Shown here: positions 18,772 to 27,618 of the stretch, piece by piece
Layout of the letters: each line of letters opens with the position of its first letter
Numbering within the stretch: position 1 is the stretch's first letter
NCBI GenBank assembly: GCA_947178145.1
Contig: CAMWXE010000032.1
Coordinates: 1-54,148 of the forward strand
Length of the DNA stretch: 54,148 nucleotides
Reading direction: 5' to 3'
From: an uncultured Lachnospiraceae bacterium
GTDB taxonomy: Bacteria > Bacillota > Clostridia > Lachnospirales > Lachnospiraceae
Program-made: the position numbers and the translations under genes
Notes under the pieces: generated by a model
Seen by the model: the letters and a program-made list of their open reading frames with translations, nothing else
What the model was told of the DNA's origin: nothing
The model's database searches: none

Positions 18772-19527
18772 TTACTGCATCATACATGGAACCATGCTCT
18801 CGCTTTGTCCGGCGCAGTCCTGACCGTGCATTTCTTCCACGCCCAGCATATCTTCTTTATGCTGCAAAAATCTGGCCATGGACAGGATACCTGTCTCCCT
18901 GTCATAATGGTATACTTCATCAGAAAGACGCTCCTCTGGTGTTACTGATATCTCATTAACCTCCCTTACCATCCCCCTCATGAACTCCATATCCATGTCT
19001 TCTGTTTCTCTTATGATGATCGATTCATGAATGGATGACGGGAGTATGACCAGACTGGAATCTAACTTTTCTGCTATCTTTTCCATGATCTTCTCATCAA
19101 ATATGTAAACTGCTCCCTGCACGTTATCGCGGTTGCTGAGTACAAACATGACATCATTTCCCACGCATTCCTCCATTCCTGTCCCTTCCAGTCCGGGCGC
19201 AATACTGTCCCGTATCCCGTATATGACATCATCAATGGTCCGGAATACAGCAGGATATTCTTTCTCCATGTTCTCCCATGCATCTTTTTTCAGCTGTTCA
19301 CCGCTAATTCCCCACTTCTTCAGTTGATTGTTATGGATTGCAATGATGCCGTTTTTATTTACCATTGGCGGCACCCGGACGCCATAATACAGTGCCAGAT
19401 CCTCCCGCTGTTCATGCGGCATGTCCGACAGCTGCACGCGGTTCGCCTCCGCATTACAGACAGCAACGGCCAGGCTGTCTGTTTCATATATGTCAGTAAA
19501 ATAATCTTTGTATTCCTCTAATACCAT
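18772..19527 (-). CDS. DUF5688 family protein
   Basis: A 251-aa protein; start chosen at the ATG at 19527 because TGAGGTG lies six bases upstream. It carries the features of DUF5688: NRVQLSDMPHEQREDLALYYGV near the N-terminus, YPAVFRTIDDVIYGI in the middle, and a segment with LSNRDNVQGAVYIF followed by LVILPSSIHESIII. It is conserved in ICEs of gut Firmicutes with unknown function. It lies 10 nt after the second DUF6103 gene, in the same transcript. Confidence 0.75.
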   Translation of the reverse strand: MVLEEYKDYFTDIYETDSLAVAVCNAEANRVQLSDMPHEQREDLALYYGVRVPPMVNKNGIIAIHNNQLKKWGISGEQLKKDAWENMEKEYPAVFRTIDDVIYGIRDSIAPGLEGTGMEECVGNDVMFVLSNRDNVQGAVYIFDEKIMEKIAEKLDSSLVILPSSIHESIIIRETEDMDMEFMRGMVREVNEISVTPEERLSDEVYHYDRETGILSMARFLQHKEDMLGVEEMHGQDCAGQSESMVPCMMQ

Positions 19528-19537
19528 CCCTGTCACC

Positions 19538-19930
19538 TCACATTCCCATGCTCATTTCCTGTGTCTCTTCTGCTTCTTCCATAGTTTCCGCTGCTTCGTT
19601 TTCCTGAATCACAGGTTCACCTGCTGTCCTACGCGCCTCCTGTCTGGTGGCATTCTGCCTCGTTCCCTGCCGGGCATTCCTCCTTACCGGCTCTCCTGGC
19701 TCCCCCATCTGACGCCGTGCCCTAGGTGTCCGGACAGGTGCTTCCTCCTGTGTCACAGCCTTCTGGCTCTCCACAAACTTCCTGACCTGCTGCGGCACAT
19801 ATTTTTCATAGGTCTTGTCCAGATGCGCTCTAAGCACATCCTCAATCTTTTCATTCTGCTCCCCGAGAAAAAAGACAAGTGCCTCCATCTTCTTTTCCGG
19901 AAATGTGATTTTTATCTCTTTATCTGCCAT
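19538..19930 (-). CDS. DUF6103 family protein with long charged tail
   Basis: A 130-aa protein starting at 19930 (AGGAG seven bases upstream); the frame to 19966 lacks a ribosome site. The N-terminal ~60 residues match the other DUF6103 protein here, including the TYEKYVPQQVRKFVES segment. The remaining half is a low-complexity Arg/Glu/Thr tail (RNARQGTRQNATRQEARR), probably disordered. It is paralogous to the gene at 18413-18664. Confidence 0.7.
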   Translation of the reverse strand: MADKEIKITFPEKKMEALVFFLGEQNEKIEDVLRAHLDKTYEKYVPQQVRKFVESQKAVTQEEAPVRTPRARRQMGEPGEPVRRNARQGTRQNATRQEARRTAGEPVIQENEAAETMEEAEETQEMSMGM

Positions 19931-19944
19931 TTCTTCTCTTCTCC

Positions 19945-20304
19945 TCATACCATCTGCTGGCTGCATCCTTCACTCTGTTCTGTCTCCCTGTACCCATATT
20001 TTACACACTTTTCCTGAACGATCAGGTCAGAAACAGACGGGACAAATGCAGAATACCGCGCATAGGAAGAACCTTCACTCTGTACAAGCACGCCCTCCCC
20101 TGCCTTGTCTCCTGTCACTAACAGACAGTGCCATGCACCGTTCCATTCTCCCATCAGTCCCCTGTTCTCGTCTATAAAGTCATAATCATGCAGCAGATGC
20201 TGTGTAAAATAGTCATATTCCGCATCCGGCAATACGATTACTTTTTCTATAACACACTCGTTTACTGCCACTTCTGGTTCTTTTCTCCTGAAATCTGCCC
20301 TCAT
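19945..20304 (-). CDS. DUF6329-like ICE protein
   Basis: A 119-aa soluble protein. The start at 20304 has TAGGAGG seven bases upstream. The sequence VIEKVIVLPDAEYDYFTQHLLHDYDFI followed by an asparagine, GEWNGAWHCLLVTG and GVLVQSEGSSYARYSAFVP resembles DUF6329, a small domain of ICE genes with unknown role. It lies upstream of the DUF6103 gene with a 14-nt gap. Confidence 0.6.
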   Translation of the reverse strand: MRADFRRKEPEVAVNECVIEKVIVLPDAEYDYFTQHLLHDYDFIDENRGLMGEWNGAWHCLLVTGDKAGEGVLVQSEGSSYARYSAFVPSVSDLIVQEKCVKYGYRETEQSEGCSQQMV

Positions 20305-20328
20305 CTGCAGTCCTCCTAAAATATTTTT

Positions 20329-21234
20329 TCACCCTTTTGCACGAAAACCCGTGATAACATTTCCTTCAATGACCATGCTCATCTGCCCCTCCATGATCTG
20401 GTCCTCCATCCACCACTTAAAGACACCTTCCGGCGTTTTCCAGCCTGCAACCTCTTTGTTGCCACACGCTTTCCTGTATTCAAGCATCTTTGCAAATGCA
20501 CGGATATAGACTTCCTTATACTTCGGATATCGGGCAAATTCACGCCAGCGCTTTTTGCCTGCCAATTTATTGGCATGCCATCGGGCACCCGATACAGCCG
20601 ATCCTATGAAATCCCTCCCCGTACAGCGGATTGATCTCTATCTGCTCCTTTTTGATATACCACCACAGATACTCGTCATCCCATTCCAGAATGGGGTTGA
20701 CAAGCGTCTTGGAAGTCCTGTAGCAGCTTTCCACCATGCGTGTACCTCGGAATTGTCATAATTCATGACCACGATCCCGCCCTTACTGTTTGAGAGGAAC
20801 AGTTCATCATCTGTCAGCATCCTTGCTGTACGGTCTGGTTTTGTAAACGTGACAATCCCATGGTTTTCCTTCCGGTTCCTGCTTTCAGACTTTCTCACGC
20901 CGGTAATGACCTTTTTCCCGGTTCCTGAATATTCCTTTAATTCCTCACAGCAGTACCGCATGCGGCGCGTGGGCGGTGTCTTGTGTTTCACGATCAGCTG
21001 CCACATGCTCATCCGCGGGTATGATATCACCACGCCTTTTTTGCTTCTGACATACCTCACCGTCTCTGGTGCGTCCACCGTAGTATGGTTATGGACTGCC
21101 TGAAATTTTACCCCGCTTTTCCCTGCGAGATGGAGGATCACATCCGAATCTTTTCCCCCGCTGTATCCGAGCTGGTAAGGCTCATCTCCCTCAAAAGCCC
21201 TTAATATCTCCAGTGCCTGTTTTTCTAAATCCAT
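20329..21234 (-). pseudogene. PAPS-reductase-like (N-type ATP pyrophosphatase) gene, broken twice
   Basis: The start segment from 21234 has the PP-loop motif GYSGGKDSDV (about 23-32) and ITGVRKSESRNRK, features of the phosphoadenosine phosphosulfate reductase/DndC-like family. After NYDNSEV the frame breaks. The expected continuation (ESCYRTSKTLVNPILEWDDE...WWYIKKEQIEINPLYGEGF...IGCIGCP) is in a second frame, and the last part (MAGKKRWREFARYP... to 20329) in a third. Removing 8 nt near 20735-20742 and 16 nt at 20560-20575 joins them into about 294 aa. A CxxC-type GCIGCP remains readable. It was probably a sulfur-activating or thiolation enzyme, now inactive. Confidence 0.8.
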
Positions 21235-21418
21235 TCATTCCCAGAGCAAAGCATGCTTTATTGTCCGGACAAATCTCCCTGCTCCCTTCCTGATATGATT
21301 GCTGCATTACACACAGAATAACAGTTTTCTTCCTGTACCGCCGTATAGAGAACATGCAGTTTCAGTCTCCGTTTTACCTGTTCATTCTGCAAAAAACAGG
21401 TGCCTGCGGTATCAGACA

Positions 21419-22504
21419 CTACTGCGGCCTGCCATAAAGCACCTGCTTGTCATTGTCAAACAAATTCCTGTACACTACTTTTCCCTTCGAATATGAGGCA
21501 TCCACCACCTTCCCGTTTCCTGCATAAACGCCCACGTGAGTGATGTTCATAAACCTCCCGTTGGGCTTGTAGCTCCAGAACACCAGATCCCCGGGCTGCA
21601 GGTTTTCCCTTGATATGGTAAGGTTATGCTCCACCATATAGCGCCCCTGCTCCGCCGCGGTCCCGGGGATTGCTATCCCGGCCTGCCTGTAACACCACAT
21701 GGTGAGGTAGCTGCAGTCCACATAGCTTCCCCTGCCGCGGTACCCCTGCGAATACGGATCTCCCAGCCTCGACATGGCAAGCTCCACGACTTTACTGCCC
21801 ACTTCACTTGCAGGAAGATCATAATAGGCAGTTTCCTCCGGGGCATTCCAGCCGCACCAGTCGTCAAACCCGTCCCCTTCCTGTGGCGCAGTAATATCAT
21901 ATTTTGCGAGATACCACACGTTCACTGCATTGGACTGCTGCTCATAAGTCACCGCCTTTCCATAATCATTTTTTATTCTATTAAATATTTCCACCTTATC
22001 TGTGACTGCCACTGCCACTGTGTAGGTCTCCTCTCCGGTGCTGCCATCCTCATGCTCTATTACCCTTGTCCTTTCCTCATAATCCACAAAACAGTCTGCA
22101 AAACGGGTATAATCTTCCGCATCCAGCCACACACTGTCCCCGCCAAAATGCAGGGAGTAAAACACCGCTTTGACCAGATAACGGTCCGGCGGATCCCCCT
22201 CTGCCATCTCCTCAATCCCGTCAAGCACAGCGTCCAGTTCCGAAAAGCTCTCCTGCATCTTTGCGATATATTCCCTGTAATCAGCCGGCATACCTGCTCC
22301 TGCGTCTCCTCCCCCGAAAGCCAGCCGGACTGCCGCACGGTTATGGTCCGCACCGCCGGAAGCCACACTCATAAGGCACACAACGATCAGGATAAACGGC
22401 AGACAGATGGCTGCAATTACCGAAGCAGTCCCTGTCCAGGTCTTCTTATTGCTCCCGGCTGCAATGGCAGCCTTTGCTATCACTGCAGCGGCTGCTGGAT
22501 CCAT
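21419..22504 (-). CDS. NlpC/P60 peptidoglycan hydrolase of the transfer machinery
   Basis: A 361-aa protein with a membrane helix near the N-terminus (about 27-48) and an extracellular remainder. The C-terminal NlpC/P60 domain (about 235-361) has the nucleophile Cys264 in YVDCSYLTMW and His323 in ITHVGVYAG, with GDLVFW between. Such VirB1-like enzymes open the cell wall for the secretion channel by cutting stem peptides near gamma-D-Glu. The middle (about 70-215) resembles the VirB8-proximal linker in similar ICE proteins, but I cannot name it. The start has GGAG and overlaps the GGCT gene end by 25 nt. Confidence 0.88.
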   Translation of the reverse strand: MDPAAAAVIAKAAIAAGSNKKTWTGTASVIAAICLPFILIVVCLMSVASGGADHNRAAVRLAFGGGDAGAGMPADYREYIAKMQESFSELDAVLDGIEEMAEGDPPDRYLVKAVFYSLHFGGDSVWLDAEDYTRFADCFVDYEERTRVIEHEDGSTGEETYTVAVAVTDKVEIFNRIKNDYGKAVTYEQQSNAVNVWYLAKYDITAPQEGDGFDDWCGWNAPEETAYYDLPASEVGSKVVELAMSRLGDPYSQGYRGRGSYVDCSYLTMWCYRQAGIAIPGTAAEQGRYMVEHNLTISRENLQPGDLVFWSYKPNGRFMNITHVGVYAGNGKVVDASYSKGKVVYRNLFDNDKQVLYGRPQ

Positions 22505-22980
22505 GCATTCTCCTCCGTTCCTTCCATCTCCTTCTGGATCAGGCCACTGCAGCGGGAAACACTGTCCATCAGGATCCCGACATCAAACCCTGCATCCTGA
22601 TATCCTTTCGTGATGGTATCCAGATATACTGCTGACGGCATTCCAATATCATATCCGCCATTCATCGTATATGCCATGATGGATTCACATCCACCCTCCG
22701 TCTGGACTTCCATCAATTCCTTGCCATAAAGCCTCGGATACCCTTCATAGATATCAAGCTTTCTCTCATCCTCCGGTCCGATATCCCATATGAGCACAGG
22801 GACACTGGCCCCCGGCTTAGGTTCCACCGTTGCCACCGCCGATCCGCTGTATCCCCGGAATAACAACTCATAATCCTTAATTTCTCCACTTCCGGCCACC
22901 TCCGCTGTCGGACACCGTTTTGCCATCTGGCTCAGATTCAGGTTGGAACCATAAGCTACATATTTTTTTCTTTTCTGCAT
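22480..22980 (-). CDS. Gamma-glutamylcyclotransferase (AIG2-like)
   Basis: A 166-aa protein starting at 22980 (AGGAGA upstream); the longer frame lacks a ribosome site. It has the family motif YVAYGSNL (about 7-14) and the LDIYEGYPRLY segment where the Glu is the usual catalytic base. The family cleaves gamma-glutamyl amides, releasing 5-oxoproline. It lies 49 nt after the amidoligase gene and overlaps the NlpC/P60 gene, an arrangement suggesting the three act on one substrate. Confidence 0.85.
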   Translation of the reverse strand: MQKRKKYVAYGSNLNLSQMAKRCPTAEVAGSGEIKDYELLFRGYSGSAVATVEPKPGASVPVLIWDIGPEDERKLDIYEGYPRLYGKELMEVQTEGGCESIMAYTMNGGYDIGMPSAVYLDTITKGYQDAGFDVGILMDSVSRCSGLIQKEMEGTEENAWIQQPLQ

Positions 22981-23029
22981 TGTTTTTCTCCTCTTAATTT
23001 TTTCATTATCCACTGCCATATCCACAGAC

Positions 23030-24061
23030 TTATAAAGTCATGTTCATTCCCTGTATTTCTTCATCCTGTGATCCTTCCAGCAGTTCTTCTGTCTGGACGC
23101 TCTCAGGTTCCGCCGTCTGCGCTGCTTCCTTCTTTTCTTTCGCCGCCAGCAGCCGCTCTTTCTGCCGCTCGGCCTGCTCCGGATCCTTCCATGCAATGCC
23201 GCCTTCCAGATTCTCCAGCAGAAACTTCCTTGCGGTCTTGAACTCATCACCGATCATGCCAAGGCGCAGCAGCCATGTCCGGAAGGTATACTTCTCATTC
23301 GTGCTCGTGGTCTTGATACGGCTCGCACTGGCCTGGTTGAGCGCCTGCGCGGATATGGCAAGGCACAGCTGGATATAAGTTTTGATCTTCCCCGCATGGG
23401 TGGTGGAATTGAAAAGACGGAACTCTATCGTCCCCTTCTGGAACACGCTGTGCAGGTTCAGGCAGTGGTACCTGCTTGAATGGTAATGCTCATGGCTTCC
23501 ATCCCTGCCCTTATACCAGATACTGCTGACCTCCTGCAGCGTCTTTGGCTTCTTACTGTTGAGCTCCTGTAAAAAGCTCTCCTCCACCTTCTGGCAGTAC
23601 CGGTGCTCCCGGTTGACATCCACCTGTAAGGCCTTATAGATCAGGTCTTCCTTGCTGTACATGATGTTCGTGATATTCCGCAGGGTTTTTGCATTGTGCG
23701 GCGCTGCATTGATATGTACATGGATGCCGCTGTTCTCCCCCGCCACCGCCCCTGCATGCCGCAGCTGGCGGATGATCTCCTGTATTTTAGGGATGTCGCC
23801 ATACTCACAGATGGGTGATACAAACTCCACCTTGTAATCTTCCCCTGCACGTGTGCCGTCCTTTCTCTTTGCCACGATGCTGGAATCATACATGACCTTC
23901 CATTTCCGGTCCTGCTCATCACGGACAATGTATTCCTTGTAATAACCACCGTCATAACGCGATGGCCGCCCCAGATATTCTCCGATGACCTCTGCAGCTT
24001 TCTGCCTGGTAATGCCTGTCAGCTCGATCTCTATCCCGAATTTCTGCTCCCGCATATCCAT
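23030..24061 (-). CDS. Amidoligase family enzyme
   Basis: A 343-aa protein of the putative amidoligase family (PF12224 type, a glutamine-synthetase/ATP-grasp-like COOH-NH2 ligase). Visible motifs are FGIEIELTG at the start (acidic metal site), VKFEFVSP-like VEFVSPI, GIHVHINAAP and TIEFRLFNSTT. It should form an amide bond using ATP. The C-terminal ~60 residues are a charged, Glu/Lys-rich tail. Linkage of amidoligases with gamma-glutamylcyclotransferases has been described by comparative genomics; here they share an operon within a conjugative element. The upstream 24062-24330 stretch holds no gene I can support. Confidence 0.85.
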   Translation of the reverse strand: MDMREQKFGIEIELTGITRQKAAEVIGEYLGRPSRYDGGYYKEYIVRDEQDRKWKVMYDSSIVAKRKDGTRAGEDYKVEFVSPICEYGDIPKIQEIIRQLRHAGAVAGENSGIHVHINAAPHNAKTLRNITNIMYSKEDLIYKALQVDVNREHRYCQKVEESFLQELNSKKPKTLQEVSSIWYKGRDGSHEHYHSSRYHCLNLHSVFQKGTIEFRLFNSTTHAGKIKTYIQLCLAISAQALNQASASRIKTTSTNEKYTFRTWLLRLGMIGDEFKTARKFLLENLEGGIAWKDPEQAERQKERLLAAKEKKEAAQTAEPESVQTEELLEGSQDEEIQGMNMTL

Positions 24062-24330
24062 CAGTTATTTTTATCCCTCCCCTCTGGTTTCGTTAGATTA
24101 TGGAAAAATACTGTATCTGCATTCTTCCAGACAAAATTCTGACTCTGTCTGCCAATTCAGAAGAATACCCTGCTGGGACATTCTTCTGTGTACAGAAACA
24201 TTTTCAGGCGGCGCTCTTTCACATGTCTTAAAAAAATCTCCATAATTGTTATCTCACTTATCAAATTTAATTTCCCCAAATATCCTGATATGATCTTCCT
24301 CAAATACTTCCAGACATCCTTTCCTTATAA

Positions 24331-26181
24331 CTACCTTCCCCCTGCATTTCCAAACAGCTTTTCCTTATACTCCGGCGCATGCACCATCAGGTTGTAGCGT
24401 TCATTGCCGCACTTATACAGACACACGCCCCTCTGCGGATAGCGGATCAGGCTGTATTCACTCTGCTCTAACTGCAGGGTATCAACATAAAACTTCGCAT
24501 CGATATTCCCGGCGTTGAACAAAAATGCATGGGTTGGAATGGAGAACAGCGGCTTGGTATACTCCCTGATGCCATCGATGTTAAAATCTTCAAGATTCTG
24601 GCTGGCAAGGATGACCGCGCTCTCCTTCTTACGCACGCGCTTCATGAAATTGCGTATATACTCCACCGCTGTCAGGTTTGTCAGAAACAGGTAGAACTCA
24701 TCAATGCTGGCTGCCGTATGCCCGTTGGTCAACAGCTCGTTGGACATATAAGAGAGAATGTTAAACAGCATGGCATCCTTTACATTGCGGCTTGCCTGGA
24801 GCAGTCCTTTCACGCCAAACGTCAGGAAGCTGCTGTCGGTGATGTTGGTATGCCCGTTAAAGAATTTGGACTCCGCCCCTTTGCACATGGAGTGGAGTCC
24901 AAGACAGATTTCCTGCAGCAGTTCCGCCGTATACAGTTCTTTTTTCTTTGTGTTGTAATGCTTATATTCCTCCTCCATCAGCTCATACAGGTCGGAGAGC
25001 ACAGGATAATCCTCCGGTCTTAATGTTGAAAAATCCGTATCATCACGGATGCCCCACTGCCCATACAGCTTCGCCAGCATGATCTCGATGGTGTCGGTCT
25101 GGCTGTCTGAAAAATTCCTGTACGTCCTGAAAAAATCTTTTAAAAACGAAATATGCTGGCTGAGTTTGGAGCAGCAGCGGAAGGCATATGGTGCTTCCGT
25201 GTCCTCCGGGCTGCCGTTTTCATCCCATGTCTTTGGCTCCAGCACGTTGATCATGTACTCCCCGCCCATCAGGTCGACAAAGCACCCGCCCAGATTTCCT
25301 GTCAGGTCAGTATACTCATGCTCCGGATCCAGGCAGATGACCTTCATGCCCGATTCCCGCAGTGATGTCAGGATCAGCTTTAACAGGTAGGATTTTCCCT
25401 GCCCGGAGTTCCCAAGGATCAGGATGTTGGCATTGGTCCTGTCGTCCGCCCTCTGGTTAAAATCCACGATGACGTTGCTGCCAAACTTGTCCCTTCCAAT
25501 ATAAAAACCATTCTTATCCGTCTTTCCGGAATAGTTGAACGGGAACAGGTTTGCCACGCTGGAGGCAGGCAGCGCACGCTCGAACTGCTCTAAAAAGACA
25601 TTCCTTCCTGCCGGATGCACACACATAAATCCCTGCTTCTGTCTGAGAAGCAGTCTGTCCACGTTGAGTTTGGAACGGATCAGCTCTGTCAGCACCTCCG
25701 TCTGCAGCAGCTTTAGCTTCTCCATATCCTGCGCGGATAATTCCAGAAACACAGCCGTATGCAGCAGCGGCTCCCTGTTGCGGTGCATGGCGGCAATGAT
25801 ATTTGTCACGTCCTGTAAGTTGCTTGCGGCAGTCACGGTCTCCTGGAGGTTTTCCGTAGTCCCCTGTTTCATCCGGTTCCTGTTTGCCGCATTGCTGATG
25901 ATCTTTTTCTCCTCAGCGGGTGTCACCTGCCTTGTGTAAATGCGGAGTGTGACGCCGTCCTTCTCCCCCAGGTGGCGCAGGATCGCCTGCTCATCGGTGG
26001 CCGTCGGGTATTCCCTGAGCGCCCACACGCTGCGGTAAGTGTTGCCGCAGAGATAGTGGTCCGTGTAAAACTGGATGACGGACGGGGCGATCATGTCAAG
26101 AAAGCCTTTCAGTTTCGCCTCCCCGGGTGACTGTGTTTCCATTTTTTTCTTTCTGTCTTTGTTCCTGGTATCTGTTGTCAT
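24331..26181 (-). CDS. VirB4-like type IV secretion ATPase
   Basis: A 616-aa ATPase. Start set at 26181, where AAGGAGG lies five bases before the ATG; the frame extends 48 codons further but would overlap the fic gene. After an N-terminal domain of ~200 residues comes the motor with Walker A GNSGQGKS (257-264), CLDPEHEYTDLTGNLGG, and Walker B-like SIDEFYLFL, then SQNLEDF. This matches VirB4/TrsE-type proteins that energise pilus and channel assembly. It is full length and intact. Confidence 0.93.
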   Translation of the reverse strand: MTTDTRNKDRKKKMETQSPGEAKLKGFLDMIAPSVIQFYTDHYLCGNTYRSVWALREYPTATDEQAILRHLGEKDGVTLRIYTRQVTPAEEKKIISNAANRNRMKQGTTENLQETVTAASNLQDVTNIIAAMHRNREPLLHTAVFLELSAQDMEKLKLLQTEVLTELIRSKLNVDRLLLRQKQGFMCVHPAGRNVFLEQFERALPASSVANLFPFNYSGKTDKNGFYIGRDKFGSNVIVDFNQRADDRTNANILILGNSGQGKSYLLKLILTSLRESGMKVICLDPEHEYTDLTGNLGGCFVDLMGGEYMINVLEPKTWDENGSPEDTEAPYAFRCCSKLSQHISFLKDFFRTYRNFSDSQTDTIEIMLAKLYGQWGIRDDTDFSTLRPEDYPVLSDLYELMEEEYKHYNTKKKELYTAELLQEICLGLHSMCKGAESKFFNGHTNITDSSFLTFGVKGLLQASRNVKDAMLFNILSYMSNELLTNGHTAASIDEFYLFLTNLTAVEYIRNFMKRVRKKESAVILASQNLEDFNIDGIREYTKPLFSIPTHAFLFNAGNIDAKFYVDTLQLEQSEYSLIRYPQRGVCLYKCGNERYNLMVHAPEYKEKLFGNAGGR

Positions 26182-26269
26182 TAGATCCTCCTTCATAATG
26201 AAACTGGGTACAAAAAAAGTACCAAACATTCCGTCTGATACTTTCCCTGCTCTGATTATTGTATTCTGT

Positions 26270-27025
26270 TTACATGGACTGTACTGGCTGCTCCTGTATG
26301 GCAGCCTGCGCCAGGTACTTATCAAGCTGCTTTTCCTCTAATGCCGCTATCATGTCTACAAAATCCCCTAATTCGCCATGTGCTGCATACTTATCCAGCG
26401 CATTGTAATATTCCAGTCTGTCCTCTTTTGCGACAGATACTGGTAAAAAGCCTTTCCCCATCAGCTGGTAGTTCATGAGCAGCCGCGAAGTCCTGCCGCT
26501 TCCATCCAAAAATGGATGTATCCGCACAAATTCCGCATGTGTCCACGCCGCAAGCTCAATACCATTTAAATCCTGCTTCTGCCAAAGCTCCACATAAAAA
26601 TTCTTGATCTGCGCATACATTTCATTTCCTGCGGGCGGCGTATGGCTCGCACCGCTGATGACAACCTCCTCCCGCCGGTAGATACCACCGGTAAGGATAT
26701 TTTCCATAAGCAGGGCGTGAATGTCTTTTACGATGTTCTCCTCCAGCACAAGCCCCCTGCCAACGCAGTCCTTCACATACTGGAATGCCTTTTTATGGTT
26801 CACTACCTCATAGATCTCCCGGAGGGACTTCCCGCCAATTGCAATGCCGTCCTCCAATACCACTTTCGTCTCGATCAGAGTCAGCGTATTTCCCTCTATG
26901 GCCGTTGAATTATGGGTATACTCCACTTCAAAAGCCTTTTCATAGGACGCAGCTGTCATTTCCGGAAGAGAATCCTTTCCGGCCTCATATCTTTTTTGTT
27001 TTTCCAATATCTTAGATAAATCCAA
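26270..27025 (-). CDS. Fic family protein with N-terminal inhibitory helix
   Basis: A 251-aa Fic protein. The active-site motif HPFLDGSGRTSR (170-181) has the catalytic His170 and the acidic residue Asp174. The autoinhibition motif STAIEGN (40-46) with Glu44 marks it as a class II, N-terminally inhibited Fic. The family transfers AMP (or related groups) from nucleotide to hydroxyls of target proteins. No DNA-binding domain is attached. It lies between the VirB4 gene and a broken XRE-type regulator, splitting the usual transfer gene run. Confidence 0.9.
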   Translation of the reverse strand: MDLSKILEKQKRYEAGKDSLPEMTAASYEKAFEVEYTHNSTAIEGNTLTLIETKVVLEDGIAIGGKSLREIYEVVNHKKAFQYVKDCVGRGLVLEENIVKDIHALLMENILTGGIYRREEVVISGASHTPPAGNEMYAQIKNFYVELWQKQDLNGIELAAWTHAEFVRIHPFLDGSGRTSRLLMNYQLMGKGFLPVSVAKEDRLEYYNALDKYAAHGELGDFVDMIAALEEKQLDKYLAQAAIQEQPVQSM

Positions 27026-27095
27026 AACCGCACCTCATTCCTCCAAAATTTTTATAACACTCATGGTATTCCTGTGTAAATGAGCAGATACAGAA

Positions 27096-27553
27096 TCACT
27101 CTTCCTCGTCCGAATCTTCCTCTCCAAACAGGTATTTTGCCCGCAGGTAATCAGCATGCTCTTTTGTGATCCGGCCTCCCCACTGGCAGGCATTGATGGA
27201 GCCATACAATTCTCCCCACAGGCAGTCCATATGGGACACATGGTCTTTCTCCCCCTGGATAAATTCATCAAGGGAATGCTGCAGGCTTTCCGGCAGCCCT
27301 GTCTCCAGGTATTTTTTATCTCTGGGCCTCCCGTCCTTATCCATGTCATTTCCCGTCTCCAGAAGCACAAGCTCTTCTGTATCGATTCCCAGTGCTTCTG
27401 CCAGCTTTGAGAGCGTCTCATGCTGCACTGTTCGAACCCGGTTTCACCAGAACAGAGACCTGACAGTGTATCCCACTCCACCCCGCTTATTTTCGACAGG
27501 CTGTAGCGGGAAAGTCCTTTTTCCTTTATTAACTCTAACAGTGTCAATTCCAT
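27096..27553 (-). pseudogene. XRE-family HTH regulator, frameshifted
   Basis: The first part (from 27553) encodes an XRE-type HTH (ELIKEKGLSRYSLSKISGVEW followed by DTLSGLCSGETGFEQCS). The frame then should continue as ETLSKLAEALGIDTEELVLLE, which lies in another frame that runs to a stop at 27096. A single-base deletion near 27430 explains the break. The C-terminal half (about 100 residues with ESLQHSLDEF and YGSINACQWGG) resembles the DUF found with such regulators. Intact, it would be about 150 aa and probably controlled the adjacent fic gene. A sequencing error is possible. Confidence 0.65.
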
Positions 27554-27618
27554 CACCTCACGTACATTATATTGGTCTTCCGGCTGGAAAGCAATAGAAA
27601 TATGACGCGTTCTCCCGG

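Noticed and set aside
20560..20580. Insertion as the footprint of an excised insertion sequence
   Set aside because: A 5-bp flanking copy exists, but the insert itself is a palindrome of adjacent bases and has no resemblance to an IS end; template switching explains it better.
21626..22600. 324-codon plus-strand frame opposite the NlpC/P60 and cyclotransferase genes
   Set aside because: It spans two strongly supported minus-strand genes and shows no recognisable domain; a shadow from GC-rich codon use.
24062..24330. 28-codon minus-strand frame in the gap before the amidoligase gene
   Set aside because: No ribosome site at a good distance and no recognisable features.
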